Under the pieces are notes generated by a model, which worked only from the letters and a program-made list of their open reading frames with translations, was not told where the DNA came from and made no database searches. Below are positions 24,248 to 33,037 of a stretch of 53,443 bases of DNA, one piece after another (positions within the stretch are counted from its first letter, which is position 1; each line of letters begins with the position of its first letter). The translations under genes and the position numbers were made by a program. Source of the DNA: a virus; IMG/VR virus record IMGVR_UViG_3300025446_000009, positions 1-53,443 of that record. One strand, given 5' to 3'.

Positions 24248-25339
24248 TCACGCCGCCTTCAGATCGAGTTTGTAGAGCATCCCGAACTCCTGAGCGCCCA
24301 TCCGGCGATACAGCGCCCCGAGCCGCGGCCCGTCGCCCCGAACGCCGGCACGTTGATACACCTCTCCGACGCCTCTTGCACGCGCCGCGTTGAGCGCGGC
24401 CTGCTGAAGTCGCCACCCCAGCCGCAACCCCTTCGCGTCCGGCGAGACAAAGAACGGTAACTGCGTTGCGGTCAGAACGTCGGCATCCTCCATCGACGGC
24501 GCCACGACATGGATCAGATAGCCCAGCATGCGCCCATTGAGCCTAGCCGTCACGATGTCGCCCGCGTTGATGTCTTCCAGCCGCTGGAACAGCGGCCAGT
24601 TCTTGCGCCGCCACCGATCTTCCGGCTCGCCGACCGCTTGGCAGTGCGCCGCCATCAGCGCCTGCCCGTCGCGCTCGAACGCCGCCAGTGCCTCGCGCTG
24701 GATCACCACCCCGTCCGCATCGGGTTCGGCGCGCGAGAGCGGCGCGCCCAGCGTGCGCCGGAACGCCTTGCGACAGGCCCGCGCCGCCGCCAGCATTTGC
24801 GGCTGGTGCGCGAAATAGTGCCGCATGGTCGCCGCCACGTCGGACTGGATATTGACCTCCGCCAACGCCGCCCAGTGATCGTGGTCGTGCGGATATGGCA
24901 GGCAGTGCTCGAACAGCCGGGCGCAGACGGACTCCTGAGCCAGATCGGCGAAATCGACCGTGAGGACGCCTGATTGCTGCGAAATCCGGTGAAGTGCGCG
25001 GTCGTTGCGCTGCATCTCGCGGGTCGTTTTCGCGCGGTCGAGTTGGCACACGCCACGCATGTCGAGTTTCAGGTAGCTCTCGACCACCTCCGCTACAGGC
25101 CGGCGGATCACGGCCATGCGGATGTCGGGACGGATATGGCGGATCAGCCGCCACCAGCGTGCCGCGGCGGTCTCGACAGTGCCGGTGCAGTCCTGCGCCA
25201 ACCAGGACCGGACATCGGCCATGCTGCGGATGTGGCGCATCTCGTCGTAGCCGCAGTGGTAGGCTTTGTGCGTGAGGAAACGCGCCGCCCAGGTGGAGCG
25301 GCTGCGACCGAGAGTGAAGATGATGAAGGGGGCGGTCAG
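24248..25339 (-). CDS. Sulfotransferase-like / GNAT acetyltransferase fusion, ~363 aa
   Basis: The N-terminal domain starts with the PAPS-type P-loop FIIFTLGRSRSTWAARFL and a second Arg-rich motif (MAVIRRPVAEVVESYLKL), as in sulfotransferases. The C-terminal ~110 residues have the GNAT pattern GDIVTARLNGRMLGYLI and the acetyl-CoA loop AKGLRLGWRLQQAALNAA. No ATG or GTG is available at the right place; CTG 25339 makes a CTGA overlap with the previous stop and follows GGGGAGGG. Lying in the virion operon, it may modify a virion or host molecule; this is unknown. Confidence 0.6.
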   Translation of the reverse strand: MTAPFIIFTLGRSRSTWAARFLTHKAYHCGYDEMRHIRSMADVRSWLAQDCTGTVETAAARWWRLIRHIRPDIRMAVIRRPVAEVVESYLKLDMRGVCQLDRAKTTREMQRNDRALHRISQQSGVLTVDFADLAQESVCARLFEHCLPYPHDHDHWAALAEVNIQSDVAATMRHYFAHQPQMLAAARACRKAFRRTLGAPLSRAEPDADGVVIQREALAAFERDGQALMAAHCQAVGEPEDRWRRKNWPLFQRLEDINAGDIVTARLNGRMLGYLIHVVAPSMEDADVLTATQLPFFVSPDAKGLRLGWRLQQAALNAARARGVGEVYQRAGVRGDGPRLGALYRRMGAQEFGMLYKLDLKAA

Positions 25340-25935
25340 TACACCCTCCCCAACTCCACATACCGCGCCTTCGTCGCGCGCGGCGTCTGCTGCATCCGGC
25401 GCGCAACGATGCCTTCCGGCACGTCGCTGTAGCGCGGGATGATGATCCGTGAAGCATTCTGGTGTGCCGCCCACGACGCCATCGCCGGATAGATCGAAGC
25501 CGCCTGCTCGGGCGCCTCGATGTCGTTCTCATCGTGCTGGCGCATGAACACGAAGAAGTCCTGCACCACCGGCTGTGGCTCCAGTGGGAGGCGGATCAGT
25601 TGCGCCAATCCGCACGCCTGTTCGGTGCGGACAAACCACCATTCGTTGCTGTAGATGCAGTTGCGCAGGAACCCCTTGATCTCCGCCGCCGCCGCTTCGG
25701 GGTGCCGCTCGTGCAGCCGGAATGCGAGCCAGTCCTGAAGTTGCGTCAGGTCGGGCAGTTCCATGCGCCGGATGATCGCCGGGTCCGGGGCGGCAATCTT
25801 TTGGGCCGGGACCCCGATGCGCAGATCGCCAATCGGAATGCCGGGGATTTCGACGGCCGGTGGGGCCGGGGGTGGTGGCCGGATCACTTGCAGGATCGCG
25901 CCGGCTTGGATGTTCTGGGGCGGGGCGTCGGTCAT
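25336..25935 (-). CDS. Hypothetical structural-region protein, 199 aa
   Basis: ATG 25935 follows directly after the TAG of the upstream gene. The N-terminus is Pro-rich (RPPPPAPPAVEIPG). The rest is alpha/beta with YSNEWWFVRTEQACGLAQLI and VQDFFVFMRQHDENDIEA. The pattern hints at a GNAT-like fold, but key motifs are not clear. It precedes the sulfotransferase-GNAT gene. Confidence 0.5.
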   Translation of the reverse strand: MTDAPPQNIQAGAILQVIRPPPPAPPAVEIPGIPIGDLRIGVPAQKIAAPDPAIIRRMELPDLTQLQDWLAFRLHERHPEAAAAEIKGFLRNCIYSNEWWFVRTEQACGLAQLIRLPLEPQPVVQDFFVFMRQHDENDIEAPEQAASIYPAMASWAAHQNASRIIIPRYSDVPEGIVARRMQQTPRATKARYVELGRVY

Positions 25936-26274
25936 CTAGCCAATCTCCAAAGCATTCGACTCCGCCACATGCAGGGTCGCGTTCAGTTGAATCCAGCCCT
26001 CCCGCTGCCCGGGGTCGTTCCAGTCTACATCCGTCAGGTCCAATGTGGAAATACCGAGGATGGCGTCGGTCGCGTTGTGAATCTGCTGATGCTGGTCAAG
26101 GAACGCCGCGGGGTCGGCGAGGTTGACCGGGTCGAGTACATATTCGGGCAATGCGATGTTGTGCTGCGCCAGCACCGCCGCCCGGATCAGGAAGTGCTCA
26201 TTGGCATGGTTGAAACTCCACGCCGCCATCTCATCGTCCGTTGTCGGCACGTTCCAGACGCTGGCCAGTCCCAT
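25936..26274 (-). CDS. Hypothetical structural-region protein, 112 aa
   Basis: ATG 26274 starts two bases after the TAG of the 819-aa gene. Sequence: MGLASVWNVPTTDDEMAAWS, then NHANEHFLIRAAVLAQHNIA and a segment DQHQQIHNATDAILG resembling small virion proteins that carry such His/Asn helices. A longer upstream frame reads only the antisense of other coding and is ignored. It ends in TAG. Confidence 0.55.
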   Translation of the reverse strand: MGLASVWNVPTTDDEMAAWSFNHANEHFLIRAAVLAQHNIALPEYVLDPVNLADPAAFLDQHQQIHNATDAILGISTLDLTDVDWNDPGQREGWIQLNATLHVAESNALEIG

Positions 26275-26276
26275 GA

Positions 26277-28736
26277 CTACCCCCGGTAACCTGCGGAAAC
26301 AGCGTCGCTCCCTGCCGAGATCAACGCAACATCGGCAGCCGAGGTCGAGATCGTAAATCCTAGCAACGCCCCCTGCTGCCCATTTGCTGTAGGGGGGGCA
26401 ACATACAACCCGTTCGTCAGCCCCACCGGATTCGGCGTGAGCGTCACTGGACTGGTCGCAACCTCGCTGTCCACCGCGAACGTGATGTTCGGGCTGCTGT
26501 CGGAATAGTACTGCGCTACCAGCCATACCCGGTTGGCGGTTTTCGTCACCATGTAGCCGCCCGGCTTTGCCCATAGTTTGGACTGCGCCGTCTTGGAGAA
26601 GGCTGTCGATGGGGTGGAAAACAAGGGATAGATGTTCGTTCCATTCGTCCCATAGGCCGTGATGACCGATGCGATTTCCTGATGCTGGCAGTAGATCAAA
26701 TTCACGTCCTGCTCGGTCGTGCACCATTTTTTCTGATCGGGTAGCCAGATGCACAGCTTGTTGACCTGCTCGCCGGTTATCTCGTCAATCACCGGGATCA
26801 ACAACGCCCAGATGCGCTTGCCGTAGAGAATCGCCTTGCACGCGCTGAGCTGGAAACCGCCAAAGGCGTTCGGCACGCTGTTGTAAAATCCATCGAGCGG
26901 TTCCGACACCTTCGACACCCGCCCACCATAGCCGACATGCACGCCGAACTCGTTGGCGAACACGATATTGCTGCCCAGCACGTCCACCGTCGCCGCGTAG
27001 GGGGTGCCAGTCTCCGGGTCGGCATTCTGGTTGGTGAAACTGGTCTGCGGCGGGGAGCCGCTGGTCGTCACGCCGCCGATGTAGTTTATCGAGCTGTCCC
27101 CGATCAGGTAAAGGAACCCGTTGGTCTGGATCGGCTGGACATAGGCAACGCGCAGGAACGAATCGTTCGAGGTGAAATCACCGCCGCCGACGGCGGTCGA
27201 GAAGTTCCACGGATCGCCCGGCCCGGTAAAATTGACCGTCCCGCCCGCGCCTTGCGGAGCCGTCGAGTAGGGATTCACCACCCAGACACGCGACTGGTAG
27301 GTCTCGACCGCCGAGCCGGAAATCCCGAACGGCATCACCTCCAGGATCGCGGCTGCGGCGTTGTTCAATCCCGTCTGCACCTCGATCGCCGGCACCGATG
27401 TAAACCCGGAGCCGCCGTTGCTGACGGCCACGGCAGAGATCGCCCCGGCGGTCACCGTCGCCACCAGCACCGCCCCCGTACCTCCCCCGCCCACCACGGT
27501 CAGGGTCGGCGTGCCATTCAGGTTCGTCCCCCCCTGGACGATGGTGACAGACGCGATGGCGCCCGGCGTGATGGCAGCCACGGCCACCGCCCCGCTGCCC
27601 GTGGGGAGGCTGACGGTTGGGGGGCTGGTGTAGCCGGTGCCGCCCGCGATCAACGTCGTGGACGCCACCACGCCCGAGGCGTTGACAGTGTAGGTCGCCT
27701 GAGCGCCGCTGCCGCCGCCACCCGAGAACGCCAGGGGGTAGGTGCCCGGCACATACCCGGAGCCGCCCGGACTGACGGACAGCGAATTGACGGCGGTTCC
27801 AGAGAGCGTAGCGGTGATGGAGGCGCCGGAGCCGGGGATCGGGAAGCTGACCGTGGGCGCGCCCGTGTAATTCGCCCCGCCGGCGGTCAAGGCAATGGAT
27901 TGAACGGCACCGCCCGATGTCGTGAACGTGCCCGCCGCGCCCGATCCCGCCCCGCCGGTGAAGCCGAGAGGGAATGTGCCGGTCGGGTAGCCGGTGCCGC
28001 CGGAGACCAGCGTGAGATACTGCACCACGCCGGTTGCCAGCACGGCTTCAAGGATCGGCGTCGTGTCGGTGCCGCCGCCGGAGAACGCGACCTGCACGAT
28101 ATCGCCTGGGAGGTAGTCGAGGCCGGGATTGGTGATGATCAGATTGGTGATCGAACCGTTGGTCAGGACTGGCACGAGTCTGACGTTGGTGCCCGCGCCG
28201 CCAAAAACGGTATAACCCGGCACGGAAGTATATCCCGCCCCACCGTCGATCAGTTGGCTCGGGTCGAACGGCGCGATCGAGCCTGGTTGATAGAACAGCG
28301 TGCCATCGGTCGCGAAGTAGCCGTTCTCCTGCTTTGACGTGATGATGATGACCTGACTGCCCCATTGCGTGACGCCGACGTTGCCACGCGCCGGATTGGC
28401 GATCGTGCCGTCGGGGGCGATGGTGATTTGCGCCAGCGTCTCGGTGTTCACCAGCCAGATGTCGCCATCGTCCTGCATGACCACGCAGTACGGCGTCTCG
28501 CCGACGTTGGCGAAATTGAAGAACGCGACGGTGCGGCCCGCCTCGCTCACCGTGAAAATCGGCGCTCCGATGCCTGGGATGGTGCGGAGATTCGAGTCGC
28601 CGAGCGGTATCCAGCCGTCCATCCACGAAGCCTCGGTATCCTTGATCCCGGGCCGGGAGGCGTTGGTGTTCAGGCCCGTGAAGCCCTCAAAGGCCAGTAT
28701 CTCGAAGGCTTCCTGCTGCTGTTGCGACCCGCTCAT
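26277..28736 (-). CDS. Large virion protein with GGxGY repeats, 819 aa
   Basis: ATG 28736 is in an ATGA overlap. Residues 1-150 resemble podovirus tail/stabilisation proteins (GLNTNASRPGIKDTEASW, PIGDSNL-like, VVMQDDGDIWLVNTETL). Residues ~165-455 contain seven or eight ~40-residue modules marked GGAGYTSVP, GGTGYPTG, GGANYTGAP, GGSGYVPG, GGTGYTSPP, GGSGFTSVP. The C-terminal half returns to a beta-propeller-like pattern (YQSRVWVVNPYS, KKWCTTEQDVNLIYC). Probably a tail hub or stabilisation protein with an inserted repeat domain. Ends with TAG. Confidence 0.6.
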   Translation of the reverse strand: MSGSQQQQEAFEILAFEGFTGLNTNASRPGIKDTEASWMDGWIPLGDSNLRTIPGIGAPIFTVSEAGRTVAFFNFANVGETPYCVVMQDDGDIWLVNTETLAQITIAPDGTIANPARGNVGVTQWGSQVIIITSKQENGYFATDGTLFYQPGSIAPFDPSQLIDGGAGYTSVPGYTVFGGAGTNVRLVPVLTNGSITNLIITNPGLDYLPGDIVQVAFSGGGTDTTPILEAVLATGVVQYLTLVSGGTGYPTGTFPLGFTGGAGSGAAGTFTTSGGAVQSIALTAGGANYTGAPTVSFPIPGSGASITATLSGTAVNSLSVSPGGSGYVPGTYPLAFSGGGGSGAQATYTVNASGVVASTTLIAGGTGYTSPPTVSLPTGSGAVAVAAITPGAIASVTIVQGGTNLNGTPTLTVVGGGGTGAVLVATVTAGAISAVAVSNGGSGFTSVPAIEVQTGLNNAAAAILEVMPFGISGSAVETYQSRVWVVNPYSTAPQGAGGTVNFTGPGDPWNFSTAVGGGDFTSNDSFLRVAYVQPIQTNGFLYLIGDSSINYIGGVTTSGSPPQTSFTNQNADPETGTPYAATVDVLGSNIVFANEFGVHVGYGGRVSKVSEPLDGFYNSVPNAFGGFQLSACKAILYGKRIWALLIPVIDEITGEQVNKLCIWLPDQKKWCTTEQDVNLIYCQHQEIASVITAYGTNGTNIYPLFSTPSTAFSKTAQSKLWAKPGGYMVTKTANRVWLVAQYYSDSSPNITFAVDSEVATSPVTLTPNPVGLTNGLYVAPPTANGQQGALLGFTISTSAADVALISAGSDAVSAGYRG

Positions 28737-30958
28737 GAGAACGTAACGTTCGATGAATTGAGTACCTGCCACGTCGTCGCGGAGGCCGAAATCATACTGG
28801 CGTAGGCGCCCGCAGCAGTGAATGTCGCGGTCGTATGGCCACCGCCGAATGCACCCGTCGTCGCTGCGGTTACCGTGTCGCCGCCGCCGCCGGTCTCCTC
28901 AGTGATGAACAGCGGGCGGCCGGCAAAGCCTGGGTCCGCGAGGGTGCAGTATATGTTGCCACTTGGCGAAGCCAGGACTGCCGTGCCTGCCTGGATCGAG
29001 AGGGTGCTATTGACGGTATATGGCTCTCCGACTGAGGCAAGGTTAACGGGCAGGAACTTGAACGGATAGTCCCCGAATTGTCCATAGAAGGCAAAGTTGT
29101 TCTCGATCTGGTAATTATCTATCGAGTAGTTCGGCGCGGGTGATAGGAGTTTGATTGCCAGAGGATCGGAAGGCGCCCCTGGCGTCACTATGTTGTCCAT
29201 GTTGAATTGGCATCCGATGACTTGTGTGCCATCTGCCTCGTAGGCAATCGAAATCCCTGCCGCGACACACGTCGGATATTCTGCCGGCAATGCAAACGAG
29301 CATCCAATGATCTGGACGCCTCGCGACCCCGCCGTGACCGAAATGTCAACTCCATCGGTGCCGTTCGCGTTGCGGGCGCCGCCGGCTGCATTGTTGCCAC
29401 TGAACGTGCAGCCGATGATCTGATCGAAATCGGTGGCCAATGTGCCGTTTCCGCACTGGAGGCCGGTGTTCTGGGCGTTCTGTATTTGTGCGCCTTGGAT
29501 GATGTTGCTGAAGCTTCCTTGGATGATGATGGTATTTTCGCCGTTGAAGAACGCGCCGCCGTGGAATTGGTGTGATCCGGCGGCGTAGGTCAGCGGCGTG
29601 CTGCTTGTTGTGCCCAGCAGGAGTTGCGCCACGCTGGCGGTCACTAAACTGGAACCGCAGGTGAGCATATAATGATACCAGTCGGTACTTTGGTTCTGAT
29701 ACCCTAGCGTTGTCGAATCGGCGATGTAGACATTCCACATCCAACCGGACTGATAGGTATTGCCGACCAGGATACCGTTGGCAAACCCCTGGAACAGCAC
29801 ATCACGCAGCGTCGGCCAACCCTCGTTCGGACCCGACGGCCGCAGCGTGTCAGACATCAGCAACCCGGTCTGGCCGGTATAGGTGCCAGGCACGCCAGCA
29901 AAGCCTATTTTTTCGAGCGTGATGTTGCCGGATGTCGAGTCCACCAGCGTCAGACCGGCGTTGTTGCCGTGGAAGACAATCATGCTCTCCTGGCTGATCG
30001 CGCTAGCCCCTGGCACAGCATAGTAGGACCCGACGCCGATGATGGTGTCGTTCTTCAGCGCGAGATTGCCGGTGTAGTTGGAAAATCCGCCTGGGTGGTA
30101 GATCGCGGGATTGCCGGCAAGCCGCGCTGCTGCGGTGCAGTTATTCCAGGGCGTCGTATCGTCGTGCCCGCCGACACCACTTTGCGTGCCGTCCAGATAG
30201 GCGCCGAACCAGCGGATCGACCAGCTCTTGCCGCCGGTCTCGCGATACCAGCTCCGCCCCGATGCATCGTTGATGATCGTGCCGCCGTTGGCCGTGGTCG
30301 GCGTGCCGAGATAGAACGGCCCCTCGCCGCCATCTCCTTTGGCGTAGAAGCCCTGGAGAAAAATCTGGTTGTTGGGCAGCGTGGTCGAGGTCGCCGCTTC
30401 CAGCGCCGCGACAGTCGCGACCACGAGTGGCATGGCAGTCGAGGCGATGCTGCTGTCCTTGATCAACTTGCCCGTCGTGCCGTTGAACAGCGCCAGATCG
30501 CCAGAGTTCGCCGCTGAGGGACCTTGCACGATGTTCGCTGCCAGGATGCCGCTGTCCTCGATGAGCCGGCCCGACGTTCCGTTGAAAGTGAGAATGTCGC
30601 CTGCAACGGCGGATGTGGGACCTACGACGTTGCCGGTCCCGCCGCCGCCTGGCACGTAGGCATAGGTCTGACCGTTGATGACGTAATTGAGTTGCACGCT
30701 CGGCGCACCGCCGAACGGGTTGAAATACATCGTGATGGTGCCGTCGTTGGAGACGGCCACGCCATACTGCACATAGGCCGCAGTCGTCGGCCCGCTGTTG
30801 ATCGCGAAGCTGATGTTGCCGTTGTTGGTAATCCCCACGCCCGTGAGGTTACCGCCAGTCGCCGGGCCGGCATCCTGCGCGACACCATCCGTCGTCCAGG
30901 ACAACGGATGCCCCGGGGTAACGACGCCGGATTGGAGGATGGGTTGACCTGCGCTCAT
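28733..30958 (-). CDS. Tailspike with right-handed beta-helix, 741 aa
   Basis: The N-terminal anchor GVVTPGHPLSWTTDGVAQDAG is shared with the fibre gene upstream. A neck with YAKGDGGEGPFYLG and SWSIRWFGAYLDG is typical of the entry to pectate-lyase-like beta-helix tailspikes, followed by repeated short strands with Asn/Gly turns (IIGVGSYY, GLTLVDSTSGNITLEKIGFAG, VQIIGCSFA, TQVIGCQFN). The role is recognition and possibly cleavage of a surface polysaccharide. Confidence 0.7.
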   Translation of the reverse strand: MSAGQPILQSGVVTPGHPLSWTTDGVAQDAGPATGGNLTGVGITNNGNISFAINSGPTTAAYVQYGVAVSNDGTITMYFNPFGGAPSVQLNYVINGQTYAYVPGGGGTGNVVGPTSAVAGDILTFNGTSGRLIEDSGILAANIVQGPSAANSGDLALFNGTTGKLIKDSSIASTAMPLVVATVAALEAATSTTLPNNQIFLQGFYAKGDGGEGPFYLGTPTTANGGTIINDASGRSWYRETGGKSWSIRWFGAYLDGTQSGVGGHDDTTPWNNCTAAARLAGNPAIYHPGGFSNYTGNLALKNDTIIGVGSYYAVPGASAISQESMIVFHGNNAGLTLVDSTSGNITLEKIGFAGVPGTYTGQTGLLMSDTLRPSGPNEGWPTLRDVLFQGFANGILVGNTYQSGWMWNVYIADSTTLGYQNQSTDWYHYMLTCGSSLVTASVAQLLLGTTSSTPLTYAAGSHQFHGGAFFNGENTIIIQGSFSNIIQGAQIQNAQNTGLQCGNGTLATDFDQIIGCTFSGNNAAGGARNANGTDGVDISVTAGSRGVQIIGCSFALPAEYPTCVAAGISIAYEADGTQVIGCQFNMDNIVTPGAPSDPLAIKLLSPAPNYSIDNYQIENNFAFYGQFGDYPFKFLPVNLASVGEPYTVNSTLSIQAGTAVLASPSGNIYCTLADPGFAGRPLFITEETGGGGDTVTAATTGAFGGGHTTATFTAAGAYASMISASATTWQVLNSSNVTFS

Positions 30959-32154
30959 ACCGTGAACCCCTGGGCGATCCCCACCACATCGAACAGCGTC
31001 CCGTCATTGGCGATCAATGTCAGCACGTCGCGCGCGGCAGCCGTAGCGGTTGCGGTGAAGGATGGGTAAGTTGTCCCGAAGTTGAACCCTGTCGTGAGAT
31101 GCCACGTTGCCGCGGTGGCGCCTTGCTGGATATTCAGCACCATCCGCTGATCTGGCCCATTAGCCGCACCGGCGTGCAACGTGATCGTGCCACCGGACGC
31201 CGGGCCGTTCACCAGAGCGTTCGTCACACCCAGCGTCGGCGTGATCGCGAACGTCCCGGTCGCTGTCGCTGCCACGGTGATCTGGCTGTTGCTGATCAGC
31301 GAGCCGTTGTTGAACGCCAGGAAATCGCCAAGGGCGGCGCTGCTCAGCAAAGTCCCCGCCGTCGGCAGCGTGATATCCGTCGTCCCCGTCGCCACCAGCG
31401 TCACCGGATGCGCCCCGGAGACCGTCACCGCGCCCCCGAGCGAGACGGCCTTGCCGCCAATCGACCCGACCGCGACCGCGCCCGTGTTGGAGATCGTCGC
31501 GTCGCCCGACATGGCGCGGGCCTGCGCGAACCCGCTGGAATTGCCCACCCAGATGTCGGCCGAGGCCAAGGCGTTCGCCAGCAGAGTCCCGGTGGTCGGC
31601 AGCGTCAGCGTCGTGTCGCCGGTGATGCCGAGCAGCAGGTTGTACGCGCCCGAGACCGTCACCGACCCGCCCGTGGCCAGCGGGCCACCGAGCGACACGC
31701 CTTTGCCGCCCACCGCCGTCACCGTCGTCTCGATCGTCCCCTCGGTGTTGACGCTGGTCACGTCGCCGGTCAGGTTCGCCACCGAGGCCGTCTGTCCGTT
31801 GGTGATCGTCCCGCCGTTCATCCCGGCGCCAGTGTACCACTCCGACATCGGCCCGAACGCGCCCAGCGTCGAGGTCACGCCGTTGAGCACGAACAGCAGC
31901 GGCAGCGGCGACTCGGTGCCGTAGTTCTGTACCGTCAGGATCGCGGCTTCCTCGGTGATGCCAAGGCTAAGCTGGCTGAACCCGCCGGTCGAGATCAGGT
32001 TGTTCTGGATCGTGAGCGCGGTCTGCTGGTCCGAGAGGATGGCGAAGCTGGTGGCTGCCGGCTCGGGCGCGGCGCCGCCGTCCTGGATCACGCCGTCCGT
32101 GGTCCAGACCGCGACGTGGCCGGGGGTGATGGTGCCGGTTTGGTCTACGCTCAT
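30955..32154 (-). CDS. Tail fibre protein with duplicated modules, 399 aa
   Basis: The N-terminus GTITPGHVAVWTTDGVIQDGG matches the anchor of the tailspike downstream. The centre has two copies of a module GGK[GA]VSLGG...TVSGA...TLPT[TA]GTLL (about residues 147-190 and 230-275). The C-terminus is beta-rich and ends FDVVGIAQGFTV. It shares a 4-base ATGA overlap with the tailspike gene. A receptor-binding fibre is likely. Confidence 0.65.
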   Translation of the reverse strand: MSVDQTGTITPGHVAVWTTDGVIQDGGAAPEPAATSFAILSDQQTALTIQNNLISTGGFSQLSLGITEEAAILTVQNYGTESPLPLLFVLNGVTSTLGAFGPMSEWYTGAGMNGGTITNGQTASVANLTGDVTSVNTEGTIETTVTAVGGKGVSLGGPLATGGSVTVSGAYNLLLGITGDTTLTLPTTGTLLANALASADIWVGNSSGFAQARAMSGDATISNTGAVAVGSIGGKAVSLGGAVTVSGAHPVTLVATGTTDITLPTAGTLLSSAALGDFLAFNNGSLISNSQITVAATATGTFAITPTLGVTNALVNGPASGGTITLHAGAANGPDQRMVLNIQQGATAATWHLTTGFNFGTTYPSFTATATAAARDVLTLIANDGTLFDVVGIAQGFTV

Positions 32155-32167
32155 GTCGCCACACCGG

Positions 32168-32195
32168 TTGACATGCGATGGAATACCGCTAGAGT
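32168..32195 (+). promoter_or_regulatory. Candidate sigma70 promoter for HNH gene
   Basis: TTGACA at 32168-32173, a 16-base spacer, TAGAGT at 32190-32195, reading into the HNH gene at 32264. The leader also carries a 7-bp inverted repeat (GAGCCTG 32200-32206 with CAGGCTC 32229-32235). Confidence 0.5.
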
Positions 32196-32263
32196 GACGG
32201 AGCCTGCCGGAGCGTTACCAGCGCCCGACAGGCTCCTACCAACGACCTGTATGAGAGGCCAAG

Positions 32264-33037
32264 ATGGGTAAGGGCAGCATACCACGCGCAATGACGGTTG
32301 GCGACCTGTTCGGCGAAATGCCGCCCGTGGCGAAAAAAACGCACGCCAGGGGCTGGAAGCGCGACGGGCGGTCGAAAGCGATCGTGTCATACGCCGGCAA
32401 AGAGAGACAGCGACTCCAAATTGAATGCCAGGTTTGCGGCAAGCCGTTTGTCGCCGTCCGGACGACGCGCTTGTACTGTTCGGCGTATTGTCGGCACGCG
32501 GCAGGATATACCCCTCGGACTCGGCCGACACGCAACTGCGAACAATGCGGGAAGGAGTTTGTCGCTTACAAAAAGACGAATCTTTGGTGTTCCCCTTTCT
32601 GCTACCAACGATATTACACCGAAAAAGACAGGCCGGGATATAACAGCCGGATGAGAGCGTTCCATAAACGCCACCGCACGGCGACGCCGTGGAAGCATCT
32701 TTTGTCGGGAGCGAGGGAGCGCGCTCGCAACAAGAAACTGGTTTTTGATTTGACAAATGAATGGGCCGCAGCGAGGTGGACCGGCAAGTGCGAACTGACG
32801 GGTGTCCAGTTTTCTTTGTCTCATGCTCACAGAGCCGCGGACTCCCCAAGCGTCGATCGTATCTCGCCGGCCGAGGGCTACACGCAGAAAAATTGTCGCT
32901 TCGTGCTTTGGGCTGTGAACAGCTTGAAAGCCGAGGGAACAGACTCGGATATGTACCGCGTCCTCCAGTCGGTACTGAATGGGAACGTTCCGGCATCGTT
33001 ACCACCTGCCATAGGGCGAGGTCGCCCGACCGGGTGA
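32264..33037 (+). CDS. HNH homing-endonuclease-like protein with zinc-finger repeats, 257 aa
   Basis: ATG 32264 with GAGAGG upstream. Two zinc-knuckle units (CQVCGKPFV...YCSAYCRHAAG and CEQCGKEFV...WCSPFCYQRYY) precede an HNH-like nuclease domain: KCELTGVQFS, SPSVDRISPAEGYTQKNC, VLWAVNSLKAEG. This is the free-standing phage homing endonuclease pattern. It lies on the strand opposite to the late operon with its own promoter, and its 3' end overlaps the adaptor gene antisense by ~40 bases. Selfish mobility is inferred. Confidence 0.75.
   Translation: MGKGSIPRAMTVGDLFGEMPPVAKKTHARGWKRDGRSKAIVSYAGKERQRLQIECQVCGKPFVAVRTTRLYCSAYCRHAAGYTPRTRPTRNCEQCGKEFVAYKKTNLWCSPFCYQRYYTEKDRPGYNSRMRAFHKRHRTATPWKHLLSGARERARNKKLVFDLTNEWAAARWTGKCELTGVQFSLSHAHRAADSPSVDRISPAEGYTQKNCRFVLWAVNSLKAEGTDSDMYRVLQSVLNGNVPASLPPAIGRGRPTG

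Noticed and set aside
26937-32271. Long plus-strand frames opposite the tail genes (for example 26937-28337 and 31099-32271)
   Set aside because: Composition is that of antisense of Gly/Thr/Ala-rich beta repeats; no ribosome-binding sites or domain motifs.
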